Shown here: positions 1-5,868 of the stretch, piece after piece
Numbering within the stretch: the stretch's first letter is position 1
Layout of the letters: each line of letters starts with the position of its first letter
Assembly (NCBI GenBank): GCA_902797455.1
Contig: CADBTE010000434.1
Location: 1-5,868, forward strand
DNA length: 5,868 nucleotides
Source of the DNA: an uncultured Planctomycetota bacterium
GTDB lineage: Bacteria; Planctomycetota; Planctomycetia; Pirellulales; Thermoguttaceae
Reading direction: 5' to 3'
The notes under the pieces: generated by a model
What the model saw: the letters and a program-made list of their open reading frames with translations, nothing else
Database searches by the model: none
What the model was told of the DNA's origin: nothing
Position numbers and translations under genes: made by a program

Positions 1-743
1 CGTTCGTTCCGATACCGGGCAAACTCCTGATTCTCGCGCTGATCCTCGATCAAGCCGCTCAGCCGGCCCGCGCCGGGAATCATCCACTCGGAGGCGGCGG
101 CGCCGGCCGCGTTATCCTCGGCGTTTCCCCAAAAGGCGATCTCCGAGAACTGAATGATGTAGTAATCCGCCCGCCCGGTATCGTGCGCCTCGTGAAAACG
201 AAGGCCGACGTACCGCGCCTTCGCCGGCTCGAAATATCGGGAACGTTCATCTCCGTTCCAGAAGTGATCGAACTCGGCGTTTTGCTCGAGGATTTTTATC
301 CCCTCGAGATGATCGAGCGAATCCGGGAACGAAAACGACTCCGGGGACTGTCCCGGTTCCAGCGCGAAAATATCGAACCGCTTCGGAAGGTAGAGGTTCT
401 CGATCGGCGCTTTAACCCACAGACCGCAAAGGTCATACTCCCGCCCCAGATCGAAGAGAACATAACCGGTTACCGGCGCGTCTCCCTTGGGCGGTTTTGT
501 CGACTCGTTCGTCCCGTTCGGCGAGGAGTCGCGCATACAGGTGTACGTCTCCGGGTTCGAGTCGATCGCCAGCGCCAGCGGGTGTGATTCGGACTCTTCG
601 GAACAGGCGGCGACCGCCGCCGGGGCGATTCGGCTCACCTCGACCGCCCGCGACACCGAAACCGCGCCGCACAACAGTACGAAGAACGCCGAAGCGACCC
701 GGCAAAAGGTCCTTCCGAACAGTGCCCATCGAGAAATTCCCAT
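1..743 (-). CDS. Secreted F5/8 type C (discoidin-like) domain protein, N-terminal part; gene cut by the window edge
   Basis: Reading leftward from the ATG at 743-741 gives 247 uninterrupted codons to the left edge. The N-terminus is a Sec signal peptide: basic start, hydrophobic core around residues 18-30 (AFFVLLCGAVSV) and probable cleavage after SRA at 31-33. Residues about 35-207 read as a discoidin-like beta-sandwich. Visible hallmarks are LALAIDSNPETYT (56-68), YVLFDLG followed by GLWVKAP (94-113), ARYVGLRFHEA (176-186) and IIQFSEIAFWG (196-206). Such domains bind sugars or cell-surface glycans and usually accompany a catalytic or anchoring module, which would lie beyond the left edge. 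Residues 208-247 begin another, unrecognised segment. The start is chosen because it gives a complete signal peptide and an AAGGG-type ribosome site lies 9 bases upstream (753-759). The gene is divergent from the GH5 gene, with 215 bp between starts. The full function cannot be told from this part. Confidence 0.8.
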   Translation of the reverse strand, partial: MGISRWALFGRTFCRVASAFFVLLCGAVSVSRAVEVSRIAPAAVAACSEESESHPLALAIDSNPETYTCMRDSSPNGTNESTKPPKGDAPVTGYVLFDLGREYDLCGLWVKAPIENLYLPKRFDIFALEPGQSPESFSFPDSLDHLEGIKILEQNAEFDHFWNGDERSRYFEPAKARYVGLRFHEAHDTGRADYYIIQFSEIAFWGNAEDNAAGAAASEWMIPGAGRLSGLIEDQRENQEFARYRNE

Positions 744-928
744 CGATATTTGCCCTTTTTGTCTCGTTATCCCCCCCCGGGGAAGTGTATCGTGGACGCA
801 ACAAAGCGAACGACGCTATATTTTACAGGAAAACACCCGAAAAAACAATCGACCGTCCCTTCCCGCCGATCCAAACAGGAGTATCCGTTTTTCGCGCGGT
901 GCGTATATCTTTTTCGGATCGGAACCTA

Positions 929-934
929 TATAAT
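929..934 (+). promoter_or_regulatory. Candidate -10 box of the GH5 operon promoter
   Basis: A perfect TATAAT lies 24 bases before the GH5 ATG. Transcription would start near 941 and give a leader of roughly 18 bases that still contains the AAGGAG ribosome site. No hexamer resembling TTGACA is present at 15-18 bp spacing (for example 906-911 is TATCTT), and there is no TGn extension. The promoter would therefore be weak, activator-dependent or read by an alternative sigma factor; equally, the match may be chance in an AT-rich patch. Confidence 0.35.
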
Positions 935-945
935 TCTTATGCTTT

Positions 946-951
946 AAGGAG
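946..951 (+). promoter_or_regulatory. Ribosome binding site of the GH5 gene, inside a small hairpin
   Basis: AAGGAG sits 7 bases before the ATG at 959, which is ideal spacing and supports that start. The AGGA at 947-950 can pair with TCCT at 955-958, closing a GCGA (GNRA-type) tetraloop, so the site could be partly masked in the mRNA. A second site, AGGAAG at 981-986, precedes an in-frame ATG at 992. Confidence 0.65.
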
Positions 952-958
952 CGATCCT

Positions 959-2530
959 ATGAAAAACGCCGTTGCTGCCCAGGAAGAATCAATGAGAAAC
1001 ACCCGCCGTCAATTTTTGAAAACCGCCGCCGGAACGCTCGGCGCGGGTCTGTCGTACCGTTTTGTGATGGCCGAGGGGGCCGCCTACCCGTCGCTTCCCG
1101 ACGCCTCGCCGGAAAAACTCCCCCGCTGGCGGGGGTTTAACCTGCTCAACTACTTTATGGAGCATAATCAGTATCCGTTCGAAGAGCGGGTCTTTCGGGG
1201 AATCGCCGATTTCGGTTTCAATTTTGTCCGGATTCCGCTCGACTACCGATGCTGGATTACCGACGGCGACTGGAATCGAATCAATTCGGAAAAAATCGAT
1301 GCGGTTCTCCGGGCGCTGCGGTTCGGCGAACAATACTCGATTCACGTGATGCTCAATTTTCACCGCGCGCCGGGATACACCGTCGCCCGGCCCCCGGAAA
1401 AGAAGCCGCTGTGGACCGACCCGGAAGCGCAGGATGTCTGCTGCCGCCATTGGGCGGAATTCGCCCGGCGGTGCAAGGGAATCCCGAACAGCCATTTGAG
1501 TTTCAATCTCTTTAACGAGCCGATGGCAGGCGAAGAAGAAGAGGTTCTCCCGGCGACGATTCGTGTCATCGAGGCGATTCGCGCGGAAGACCCGGACCGC
1601 CTGATCTGCTGCGACGGAATCCGGTGGGGACGCCGTCCGATTCCCGGCCTGATTCCGTACAGAGTCGCGCAGGCGACCCGCGGCTACGACCCGATGGATA
1701 TCACGCACTATAAGGCCGAATGGGTCGATTCCAAGTCGTTCCTCGAGCCGAGCTGGCCGCTGATGGGCGCAAACGGACTTTTGGTCTCTCCCCAAAAATC
1801 GGAGGTTCCCCAAAAGCTGCACCGTCCGCTTACCATCGAAGGCCCGTTCGAGGGAGGAGAACGCCTCCGAATTAAAGTACAGACCGTTTCGAACATTGGC
1901 CTTCTGGTGGTTGAAGCGGACGGAAAGGAAATCTTCCGCCGTCGGTTCACCCCCGGAAAAGGGGAAGCCGAATGGAAAGAGGAACATTGGACTCAGTGGA
2001 ACATCTGGCAGAACCTCTATGATATGGACGTCTTCACCGATATTCCCGCGGGGACGCGAGAACTGACCATCCGCAACACGGAGGGAGACTGGATCACGAT
2101 TTCGGAATTGGGTCTGACCGCCGCCGGTGGTGAAGACGAGGCCGTTTTCCCGATGCGGATGGACTGGCTGGGGGAGTCCGGGACGGAACTTGCCTGGGAT
2201 CGCGAGCGGGGATGGCGCTGCTCGGTCTGCACTTGTGACCGAAAGTGGCTTTGGGAGCGGAACATTCGGCCGTGGATGGAGATTTCCGAAAAAGGGGTCG
2301 GTGTGATGGTGGGGGAATTCGGGGTCATTTCCAGAACACCGCACGACATCGCGCTGCGCTGGCTGGAGGATAATTTAATCAACTGGCGCCAGGCCGGTTT
2401 CGGCTGGGCGATGTGGAATTGGAACGGATCGTTCGGCGTGGCGGACAGCGGCCGGACGGACGCCGAGTACGAAGATAAGTACGGCTGGCGGATCGACAAG
2501 AAAATGATGGACCTGCTGCAGCGGTATTAG
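959..2530 (+). CDS. Tat-exported glycoside hydrolase family 5 enzyme (cellulase/mannanase-like) with an inserted beta-sandwich domain
   Basis: A 523-residue protein. A twin-arginine signal, TRRQFLKTAAG (residues 15-25), with a short hydrophobic stretch indicates folded export; cleavage is probably near residue 38-40. The mature part matches the GH5 (beta/alpha)8 retaining glycosidase plan: VRIPLDY with Arg91, NFHRAPG with His135, LFNEP with Glu187 (acid/base), THY with His250-Tyr251, GEFG with Glu453 (nucleophile), and WNWNG with Trp486/488. GH5 enzymes cut beta-linked glucans, mannans or related chains; the specificity is not readable here. The two catalytic Glu are 266 residues apart, far more than usual, because a beta-sandwich-like segment (about 289-386) interrupts the barrel. 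Nine cysteines are seen, including C421/C424/C426. The start at 959 has AAGGAG 7 bases upstream; ATG 992, with its own AGGAAG, would give a shorter Tat leader and is a real alternative. First of three co-directional genes. Confidence 0.88.
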   Translation: MKNAVAAQEESMRNTRRQFLKTAAGTLGAGLSYRFVMAEGAAYPSLPDASPEKLPRWRGFNLLNYFMEHNQYPFEERVFRGIADFGFNFVRIPLDYRCWITDGDWNRINSEKIDAVLRALRFGEQYSIHVMLNFHRAPGYTVARPPEKKPLWTDPEAQDVCCRHWAEFARRCKGIPNSHLSFNLFNEPMAGEEEEVLPATIRVIEAIRAEDPDRLICCDGIRWGRRPIPGLIPYRVAQATRGYDPMDITHYKAEWVDSKSFLEPSWPLMGANGLLVSPQKSEVPQKLHRPLTIEGPFEGGERLRIKVQTVSNIGLLVVEADGKEIFRRRFTPGKGEAEWKEEHWTQWNIWQNLYDMDVFTDIPAGTRELTIRNTEGDWITISELGLTAAGGEDEAVFPMRMDWLGESGTELAWDRERGWRCSVCTCDRKWLWERNIRPWMEISEKGVGVMVGEFGVISRTPHDIALRWLEDNLINWRQAGFGWAMWNWNGSFGVADSGRTDAEYEDKYGWRIDKKMMDLLQRY

Positions 2531-2566
2531 ACCACCGGTATTCGAGACGGTTCGCGTACTCTCTGG

Positions 2567-2572
2567 AAAGGA
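2567..2572 (+). promoter_or_regulatory. Ribosome binding site of the DUF1080 gene
   Basis: AAAGGA lies 6 bases before the ATG at 2579. It fixes this start, which is also the one that gives a complete signal peptide. The gap from the GH5 stop is only 48 bp and shows no convincing terminator, so the two genes are probably co-transcribed. Confidence 0.7.
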
Positions 2573-2578
2573 ACACCG

Positions 2579-3388
2579 ATGAAAAATATGATTTTCGCCC
2601 CGTTTTTGGGGCTGACGCTGATTCTCGCCTGCGCAGCGCTTCGGGCCGAAGACCCACAGCCTCAAGTTCCCGAGCGGGAGAGGGAACTGTTCAACGGGCA
2701 AAATCTCGACGGCTGGTATACCTTTCTCAACGGACGCGGGGTCGATTCGGACCCAAAGGGCGTTTTTTCGGTCGTCGACGGCGCGATTCGGATTTCCGGC
2801 GAAGAATTCGGCTGCATCACCACCAAAGAGGCGTTTAAGGATTATCGTCTGACGCTTGAATTCAAATGGGGGGAAAAACGGTGGGAACCACGCGAAAACC
2901 GCGCCCGAGATTCCGGTCTGCTGATCCATTCGGTCGGGGAAGACGGCGCTTTCGGCAAAACTTGGATGTGCTCGATCGAGGTCAATATCATCGAAGGCGG
3001 GCTGGGTGATTTTATTGTGGTCGGCGACGGATCCGACGCCTTTTCGCTCACGGTCGAGACCGCGGCGGAAAAATCGAAACAGAACTGCTTTATCTGGCAA
3101 AAGGGGGGAAAAAGACAGACGATCCACGGCGGACGCGCCGACTGGTTCGGGCGCGACCCCGACTGGACGGATACGGCCGATTTCCGCGGCCGAAATGATC
3201 TTGACCGCAAAGGAGACTGGAACACGCTGGAAGTGGTCGCCGACGGCGGTCGGATTGATGTTTTCGTCAACGGCACGATGGTCAATCAGGGATTCGACGC
3301 AACCCCGTGCGCCGGACGGATTCAGCTTCAGTCGGAAGCGGCGGAAGTCTTCTTCCGGCGCGTCACCATCGCCCCGCTGGCAAAATAG
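2579..3388 (+). CDS. Secreted DUF1080 protein (3-keto-disaccharide hydrolase family, LamG-like fold)
   Basis: A 269-residue protein with a signal peptide (hydrophobic residues 5-20, likely cleavage after LRA at 21-23). Residues about 35-267 cover one DUF1080 domain, close to the usual family size. Visible hallmarks are ELFNGQNLDGWY (36-47), VVDGAIRISG (65-74), YRLTLEFKWG (89-98), DSGLLIH (111-117), SIEVNIIEGGLGDF (132-145), WFGRDP (189-194), DFRGRND (201-207), GDWNTLEVVADGGRIDVFVNG (212-232 region) and AEVFFRRVTI (255-264). The SIE..IIEGG.GDF and WFGRDP blocks match a version I associate with planctomycetes. Characterised members act on 3-keto glycosides made by sugar oxidoreductases, while many relatives are known only as carbohydrate-associated jelly rolls. 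No oxidoreductase gene is visible here, so the activity is inferred. A cysteine at residue 18 after ILA leaves lipoprotein processing possible but less likely. It lies 48 bp after GH5. Confidence 0.87.
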   Translation: MKNMIFAPFLGLTLILACAALRAEDPQPQVPERERELFNGQNLDGWYTFLNGRGVDSDPKGVFSVVDGAIRISGEEFGCITTKEAFKDYRLTLEFKWGEKRWEPRENRARDSGLLIHSVGEDGAFGKTWMCSIEVNIIEGGLGDFIVVGDGSDAFSLTVETAAEKSKQNCFIWQKGGKRQTIHGGRADWFGRDPDWTDTADFRGRNDLDRKGDWNTLEVVADGGRIDVFVNGTMVNQGFDATPCAGRIQLQSEAAEVFFRRVTIAPLAK

Positions 3389-3430
3389 CGCGTCACCTCC
3401 CGAGCCGCGCCGTTTTTTAAGGACGCGGCT
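3388..3430 (+). terminator. Two overlapping hairpins with a T6 run (weak terminator or attenuator)
   Basis: GCGCG at 3388-3392 can pair with CGCGC at 3406-3410, followed after two bases by TTTTTT (3413-3418). This resembles a short-stemmed intrinsic terminator overlapping the DUF1080 stop codon. The competing hairpin AGCCGCGCC (3403-3411) with GG-A-CGCGGCT (3421-3430), nine pairs with one bulged A, puts the T run in its loop and cannot form together with the first. It may therefore be partial termination, an mRNA-processing or stabilising structure, or chance in GC-rich DNA. The remaining bases to 3477 show no promoter I would defend. Confidence 0.3.
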
Positions 3431-3477
3431 GTCCAATCAATCGTCGTTCGCAAATCAACCTTTGTTCAATAACCTAT

Positions 3478-3483
3478 AGAGGA
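3478..3483 (+). promoter_or_regulatory. Ribosome binding site of the large secreted hydrolase gene
   Basis: AGAGGA lies 9 bases before the ATG at 3493. Together with the complete signal peptide that begins there, this settles the start. There is no upstream in-frame start with a better site. Confidence 0.65.
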
Positions 3484-3492
3484 ATAACGGGA

Positions 3493-5868
3493 ATGAAAAA
3501 GAATTTTTGGGAATATCTTCCTGCGGCCGCGGCGCTGCTGGTTTGCTGGGGAAGCGGCCTGTTATCGGCGCAGGAGGAAAAAATCGGCGTTCGTCCCTAC
3601 GAGATGGACTGGGCCGGACGGACCGAAGAGGTGAACCCTGTTCTTATTGATTTTGAACAGTTCGGCGGGTGGAAGATTGAGACCGAAAATTCCGTCGCCG
3701 ATTTCAAGCAAAGCCGCGAAGAACAGCTCTACGGCGATTATGTCGGCAAGCTGACCTACCGGAAGGCCGACGCCGAAGGGGGAAGCGCCCCTGTCGTTCA
3801 AGTCCTCCTCGAGGAGCCGATAGCGGTCACCGAGCCGTTCGACACGGTCTCGCTGTGGGTTCGGGGGAATAACTGGGGATGGACCACCGACCCCAAAACT
3901 CCCCAGACACGGCTTTCACTCCTGTTCCAAAGAGGGGACGGAACCGCGTACACAATCTTTTTGTATCAAATCAGTTGGAATGATTGGTTCCTCTGCTATC
4001 GGCATTTAAACGAGAATCAAGCCGCGGCGCTGTGCGGCGAGGGGGTCCGCTTCCTCGGCTTTCGCCTGGAAGGGGGGACCAATACCGAGGACCGCTCGAT
4101 CTATCTCGATTCTCTGTGTCTGTTCACCGAAGAGTTTAAGCCGCTGGAGTTCACCCGGCGCCCGAAACGCAATTTAGAACTCTTCCCGGGCCAGGACGCC
4201 GGTCAGAACACCGGTGAGGGAACCCTTCCGTTCCCGACCCGTCCGGAGACGATCGAACCGGCCAATTTAACCGCCGATTTTTCCAATCGTATCGAGCCGT
4301 TCGACGAAGACGGCCAGGCCTGCTGGCGGTTCGTCTACGAGGGAGCCGACGGTAAAGTCACCTACACCTACCGCCCCGGCAGCGGGACGTGGAGCGACTT
4401 TACCGCCCAGTGGAACGAGGAAAACGCTTTCGCGCCGCTGTCAGGCGGCGGCATCACGACGCTGGCCGAAGGAAAGAAGACCGAAGAGATTAAGACGTTC
4501 ACCCCGATCGAAGTCAAACAGGAGGGAAGCGAGGTTATCTCGCGCTGGCACTTAGCCGGTGAGACGCTCGAAGCGGATGTCGAATACCGTTTCGCCATCC
4601 GCGGGAAAAATCTGATTCTCGACACCCTCTGCGCCGGGGGCAGCGCGAACAAAGTCTCGTTCGGCCGGGTCGAGAAGATCGCGAAGAGCAAGAATATCCT
4701 GATCCCGTATTTCTCGTACGGCTACGCGGTGCGTCCGGCGGCGCTGCTGTTCCAAACCCCGGGAAGCGAGACATCCCTTTTCGCTCTGGGGAATATCGAC
4801 TGGTATCGCAGCAACGCCAGTTACCTTCTCGGCAAGTACGGTACGGGCGCCGGTTTCGGGATCACCAACGGCGAGGCGCAGTACAACCTAAAGACCGACG
4901 GCGCGAGGAACGACGTCTTCGAGCGGTTCGTCTTTACGGTCAGTCCCCGGTTTGAAGAGATTCTGCCGACCATCGCCAATCCGCCATCCCCCTGGAAGAG
5001 CGTGACCGGCTCGGGAGTCTGGCAGGCGCACGGCGCGACGACCCGCGAAGCGGACAAAAAGCATTTCTACAATGTCTGGCGGCACGGTATGCGGCACGTG
5101 ATCATTACCGATCACGAGGTCTGCTGGCGCGACGCCGGGGAGAGCTTCACGTTCCGAACCCGTCCGGCCCCGAAGAAGGGGGGGGACGCCGGCTGGATCG
5201 ACTATTCCCAGTATATGCAGAAGACGCTCGGCTTCGTCTACGGGCCGTACAACAACTTCACCGATTTCGCCCCGGTGAACGAGTACTGGTCGCCGGATAT
5301 GATCAGCCGTACTTCCGACAACGACCTCCAGGGGGCCTGGTTCCGATGCTACGCGCCGAAGCCGTCGCGCGCGGTGGAATATTGCGAGAAGCTCTCTCCG
5401 ATCAATCAGGAAAAGTTCCATTTTTCGACCGCCTACTGCGATGTCCATTCCTCGGTCACGCCGTGGTCGAGAACCGATTACGACTGGCGTGTTCCGGGGG
5501 CGGGGACATTCGCGGCGACCTACTACGCCTACGGCGAGATCTTCCTCCTGCAGAAAAAGGCGTGGAACGGGCCGGTCTATTCCGAGGGGCCGCACCACTG
5601 CTTCTACTCGGGGCTGACCGACGGCAACTACGCGCAGGATCAGGCGTATCAGTTTATGAACCGTCCGTGGCTGGTCGATTTCGACCTGCTGAAAATGCAC
5701 CCCCTCGAGTGTGATTTCGGGATGGGAAATCCGGGGATGTTCGCTCCGAACTATTTCCCGTCCGACACGAAAGCGAAAGACGCCTTCCTCGACCGCTTCA
5801 TCACCGCGACGATCGCGTTTGGGCATCCTGGATTCCTGCCGCCCAACAGCGGCGATACCGAACAGGCC
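3493..5868 (+). CDS. Large secreted multidomain protein, probable TIM-barrel glycoside hydrolase; 3' end cut by the window edge
   Basis: 792 codons stay open to the right edge. A Sec signal peptide occupies residues 1-26 (hydrophobic PAAAALLVCWG, cleavage after LSA). Residues about 45-212 look like a jelly-roll sugar-binding module: VLIDFEQFGGWKIE, FDTVSLWVRGNNWGW and IYLDSLCLF fit a CBM11/CIA30-like sandwich. Residues about 254-500 are beta-rich (for example YRFAIRGKNLILD), suggesting a large super-sandwich. From about 509 (GVWQAHG) an alpha/beta barrel appears, with HVIITDHE (D540, H541, E542), then YCDVHSSVTPW (D650) and WNGPVYSEG (E698). I infer D650 as nucleophile and E698 as acid/base by analogy with GH101/GH129-like enzymes, which share the sandwich-then-barrel order. 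I cannot place it in a named family, and a non-catalytic role is not excluded. It is the third gene of the rightward set, 104 bp after DUF1080. A G8 run at 5178-5185 does not break the frame. Confidence 0.75.
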   Translation, partial: MKKNFWEYLPAAAALLVCWGSGLLSAQEEKIGVRPYEMDWAGRTEEVNPVLIDFEQFGGWKIETENSVADFKQSREEQLYGDYVGKLTYRKADAEGGSAPVVQVLLEEPIAVTEPFDTVSLWVRGNNWGWTTDPKTPQTRLSLLFQRGDGTAYTIFLYQISWNDWFLCYRHLNENQAAALCGEGVRFLGFRLEGGTNTEDRSIYLDSLCLFTEEFKPLEFTRRPKRNLELFPGQDAGQNTGEGTLPFPTRPETIEPANLTADFSNRIEPFDEDGQACWRFVYEGADGKVTYTYRPGSGTWSDFTAQWNEENAFAPLSGGGITTLAEGKKTEEIKTFTPIEVKQEGSEVISRWHLAGETLEADVEYRFAIRGKNLILDTLCAGGSANKVSFGRVEKIAKSKNILIPYFSYGYAVRPAALLFQTPGSETSLFALGNIDWYRSNASYLLGKYGTGAGFGITNGEAQYNLKTDGARNDVFERFVFTVSPRFEEILPTIANPPSPWKSVTGSGVWQAHGATTREADKKHFYNVWRHGMRHVIITDHEVCWRDAGESFTFRTRPAPKKGGDAGWIDYSQYMQKTLGFVYGPYNNFTDFAPVNEYWSPDMISRTSDNDLQGAWFRCYAPKPSRAVEYCEKLSPINQEKFHFSTAYCDVHSSVTPWSRTDYDWRVPGAGTFAATYYAYGEIFLLQKKAWNGPVYSEGPHHCFYSGLTDGNYAQDQAYQFMNRPWLVDFDLLKMHPLECDFGMGNPGMFAPNYFPSDTKAKDAFLDRFITATIAFGHPGFLPPNSGDTEQA

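Larger units (their letters stand above)
744..958. promoter_or_regulatory. Divergent intergenic control region
   Basis: This 215-bp stretch separates the leftward discoidin-domain gene from the rightward GH5 gene and must carry the promoters for both. It is visibly richer in A/T in its right half than the flanking genes. Seen in it: a C8 run followed by G4 (771-782), a TATATT hexamer (817-822), a TATAAT hexamer (929-934) and the GH5 ribosome site (946-951). Reading leftward, TACACT (complement of 784-789) is the only fair -10 candidate near the discoidin gene, and it has no convincing -35. No long palindrome that would mark a classical operator was found. Short reading frames cross the region but have no coding character. 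Confidence 0.6.

Noticed and set aside
817..822. TATATT as a second rightward -10 box
   Set aside because: It is a looser match, more than 130 bases from the GH5 start with no -35 partner; the TATAAT at 929 is the better candidate.
183..933. Plus-strand reading frames over the leftward gene (183-587 and 487-933)
   Set aside because: They are antisense shadows. The opposite strand carries a signal peptide and a recognisable discoidin domain, while these frames show arginine-rich, motif-free translations.
497..958. Upstream extension of the GH5 reading frame by 154 codons
   Set aside because: The frame stays open, but the translation is low-complexity Arg/Ser/Pro-rich, runs antisense to the discoidin gene, and would bury the Tat signal deep inside the protein. 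The ribosome site at 946-951 supports 959.
989..2344. Long minus-strand open frame (451 codons) opposite the GH5 gene
   Set aside because: It mirrors the codon bias of the GH5 gene and has no ribosome site, signal or known motif.
2531..2578. Possible terminator between GH5 and DUF1080
   Set aside because: No GC-rich stem followed by a T run can be formed in these 48 bases, so co-transcription is the simpler reading.
2375..3436. Minus-strand open frame (353 codons) opposite the DUF1080 gene
   Set aside because: A shadow of a clearly recognisable gene on the plus strand; its translation has no domain hallmarks.
4888..5826. Minus-strand open frame (312 codons) opposite the large hydrolase
   Set aside because: The plus-strand frame is continuous over the same bases with glycosidase-like motifs. 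The antisense frame is Arg/Val-rich with no recognisable family.

Overview
The window holds four genes for exported, carbohydrate-active-looking proteins. Two of them run off the edges. By eye the GC content is in the high 50s per cent. The gene content points to the Planctomycetota/PVC group, possibly a polysaccharide-degrading gut or sediment lineage. The clues are a Tat-exported GH5 enzyme, a DUF1080 (3-keto-disaccharide hydrolase) protein of the form common in planctomycetes, and large secreted hydrolases of the Lentisphaerae/Planctomycetes style. This assignment is inference from family distribution and memory of similar sequences; no marker gene is present.

Layout. Positions 743 to 1 on the minus strand encode the first 247 residues of a Sec-exported protein with an F5/8 type C (discoidin-like) sugar-binding domain, cut by the left edge. 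Positions 744-958 are a divergent control region with a perfect TATAAT box facing right and a C8 tract close to the start of the leftward gene. Positions 959-2530 encode a Tat-dependent GH5 glycosidase whose catalytic barrel is interrupted by a beta-sandwich insert. After a 48-bp gap, 2579-3388 encodes a secreted DUF1080 protein. After a 104-bp gap with two overlapping hairpins, 3493 to the right edge encodes a large secreted multidomain protein (792 residues visible). Its C-terminal part looks like a TIM-barrel glycosidase of a type I cannot assign with certainty.

How they may work together. The three rightward genes lie in one direction, each with a good ribosome binding site, and probably form a transcription unit. 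A plausible reading is a small glycan-degradation locus in which GH5 cleaves a beta-linked glucan or mannan, the large protein removes or opens another part of the glycan, and the DUF1080 protein works on 3-keto sugars or binds products. The divergent discoidin-domain protein could bind the same glycan. No transporter, regulator or sugar oxidoreductase is in view, so the substrate is unknown.

No tRNA, rRNA, CRISPR array, insertion sequence or attachment site was seen. The most interesting items are the unassigned large hydrolase, the domain nested inside the GH5 barrel, the cysteine-rich Tat substrate, and possible RNA switches at the GH5 start and at 3388-3430.
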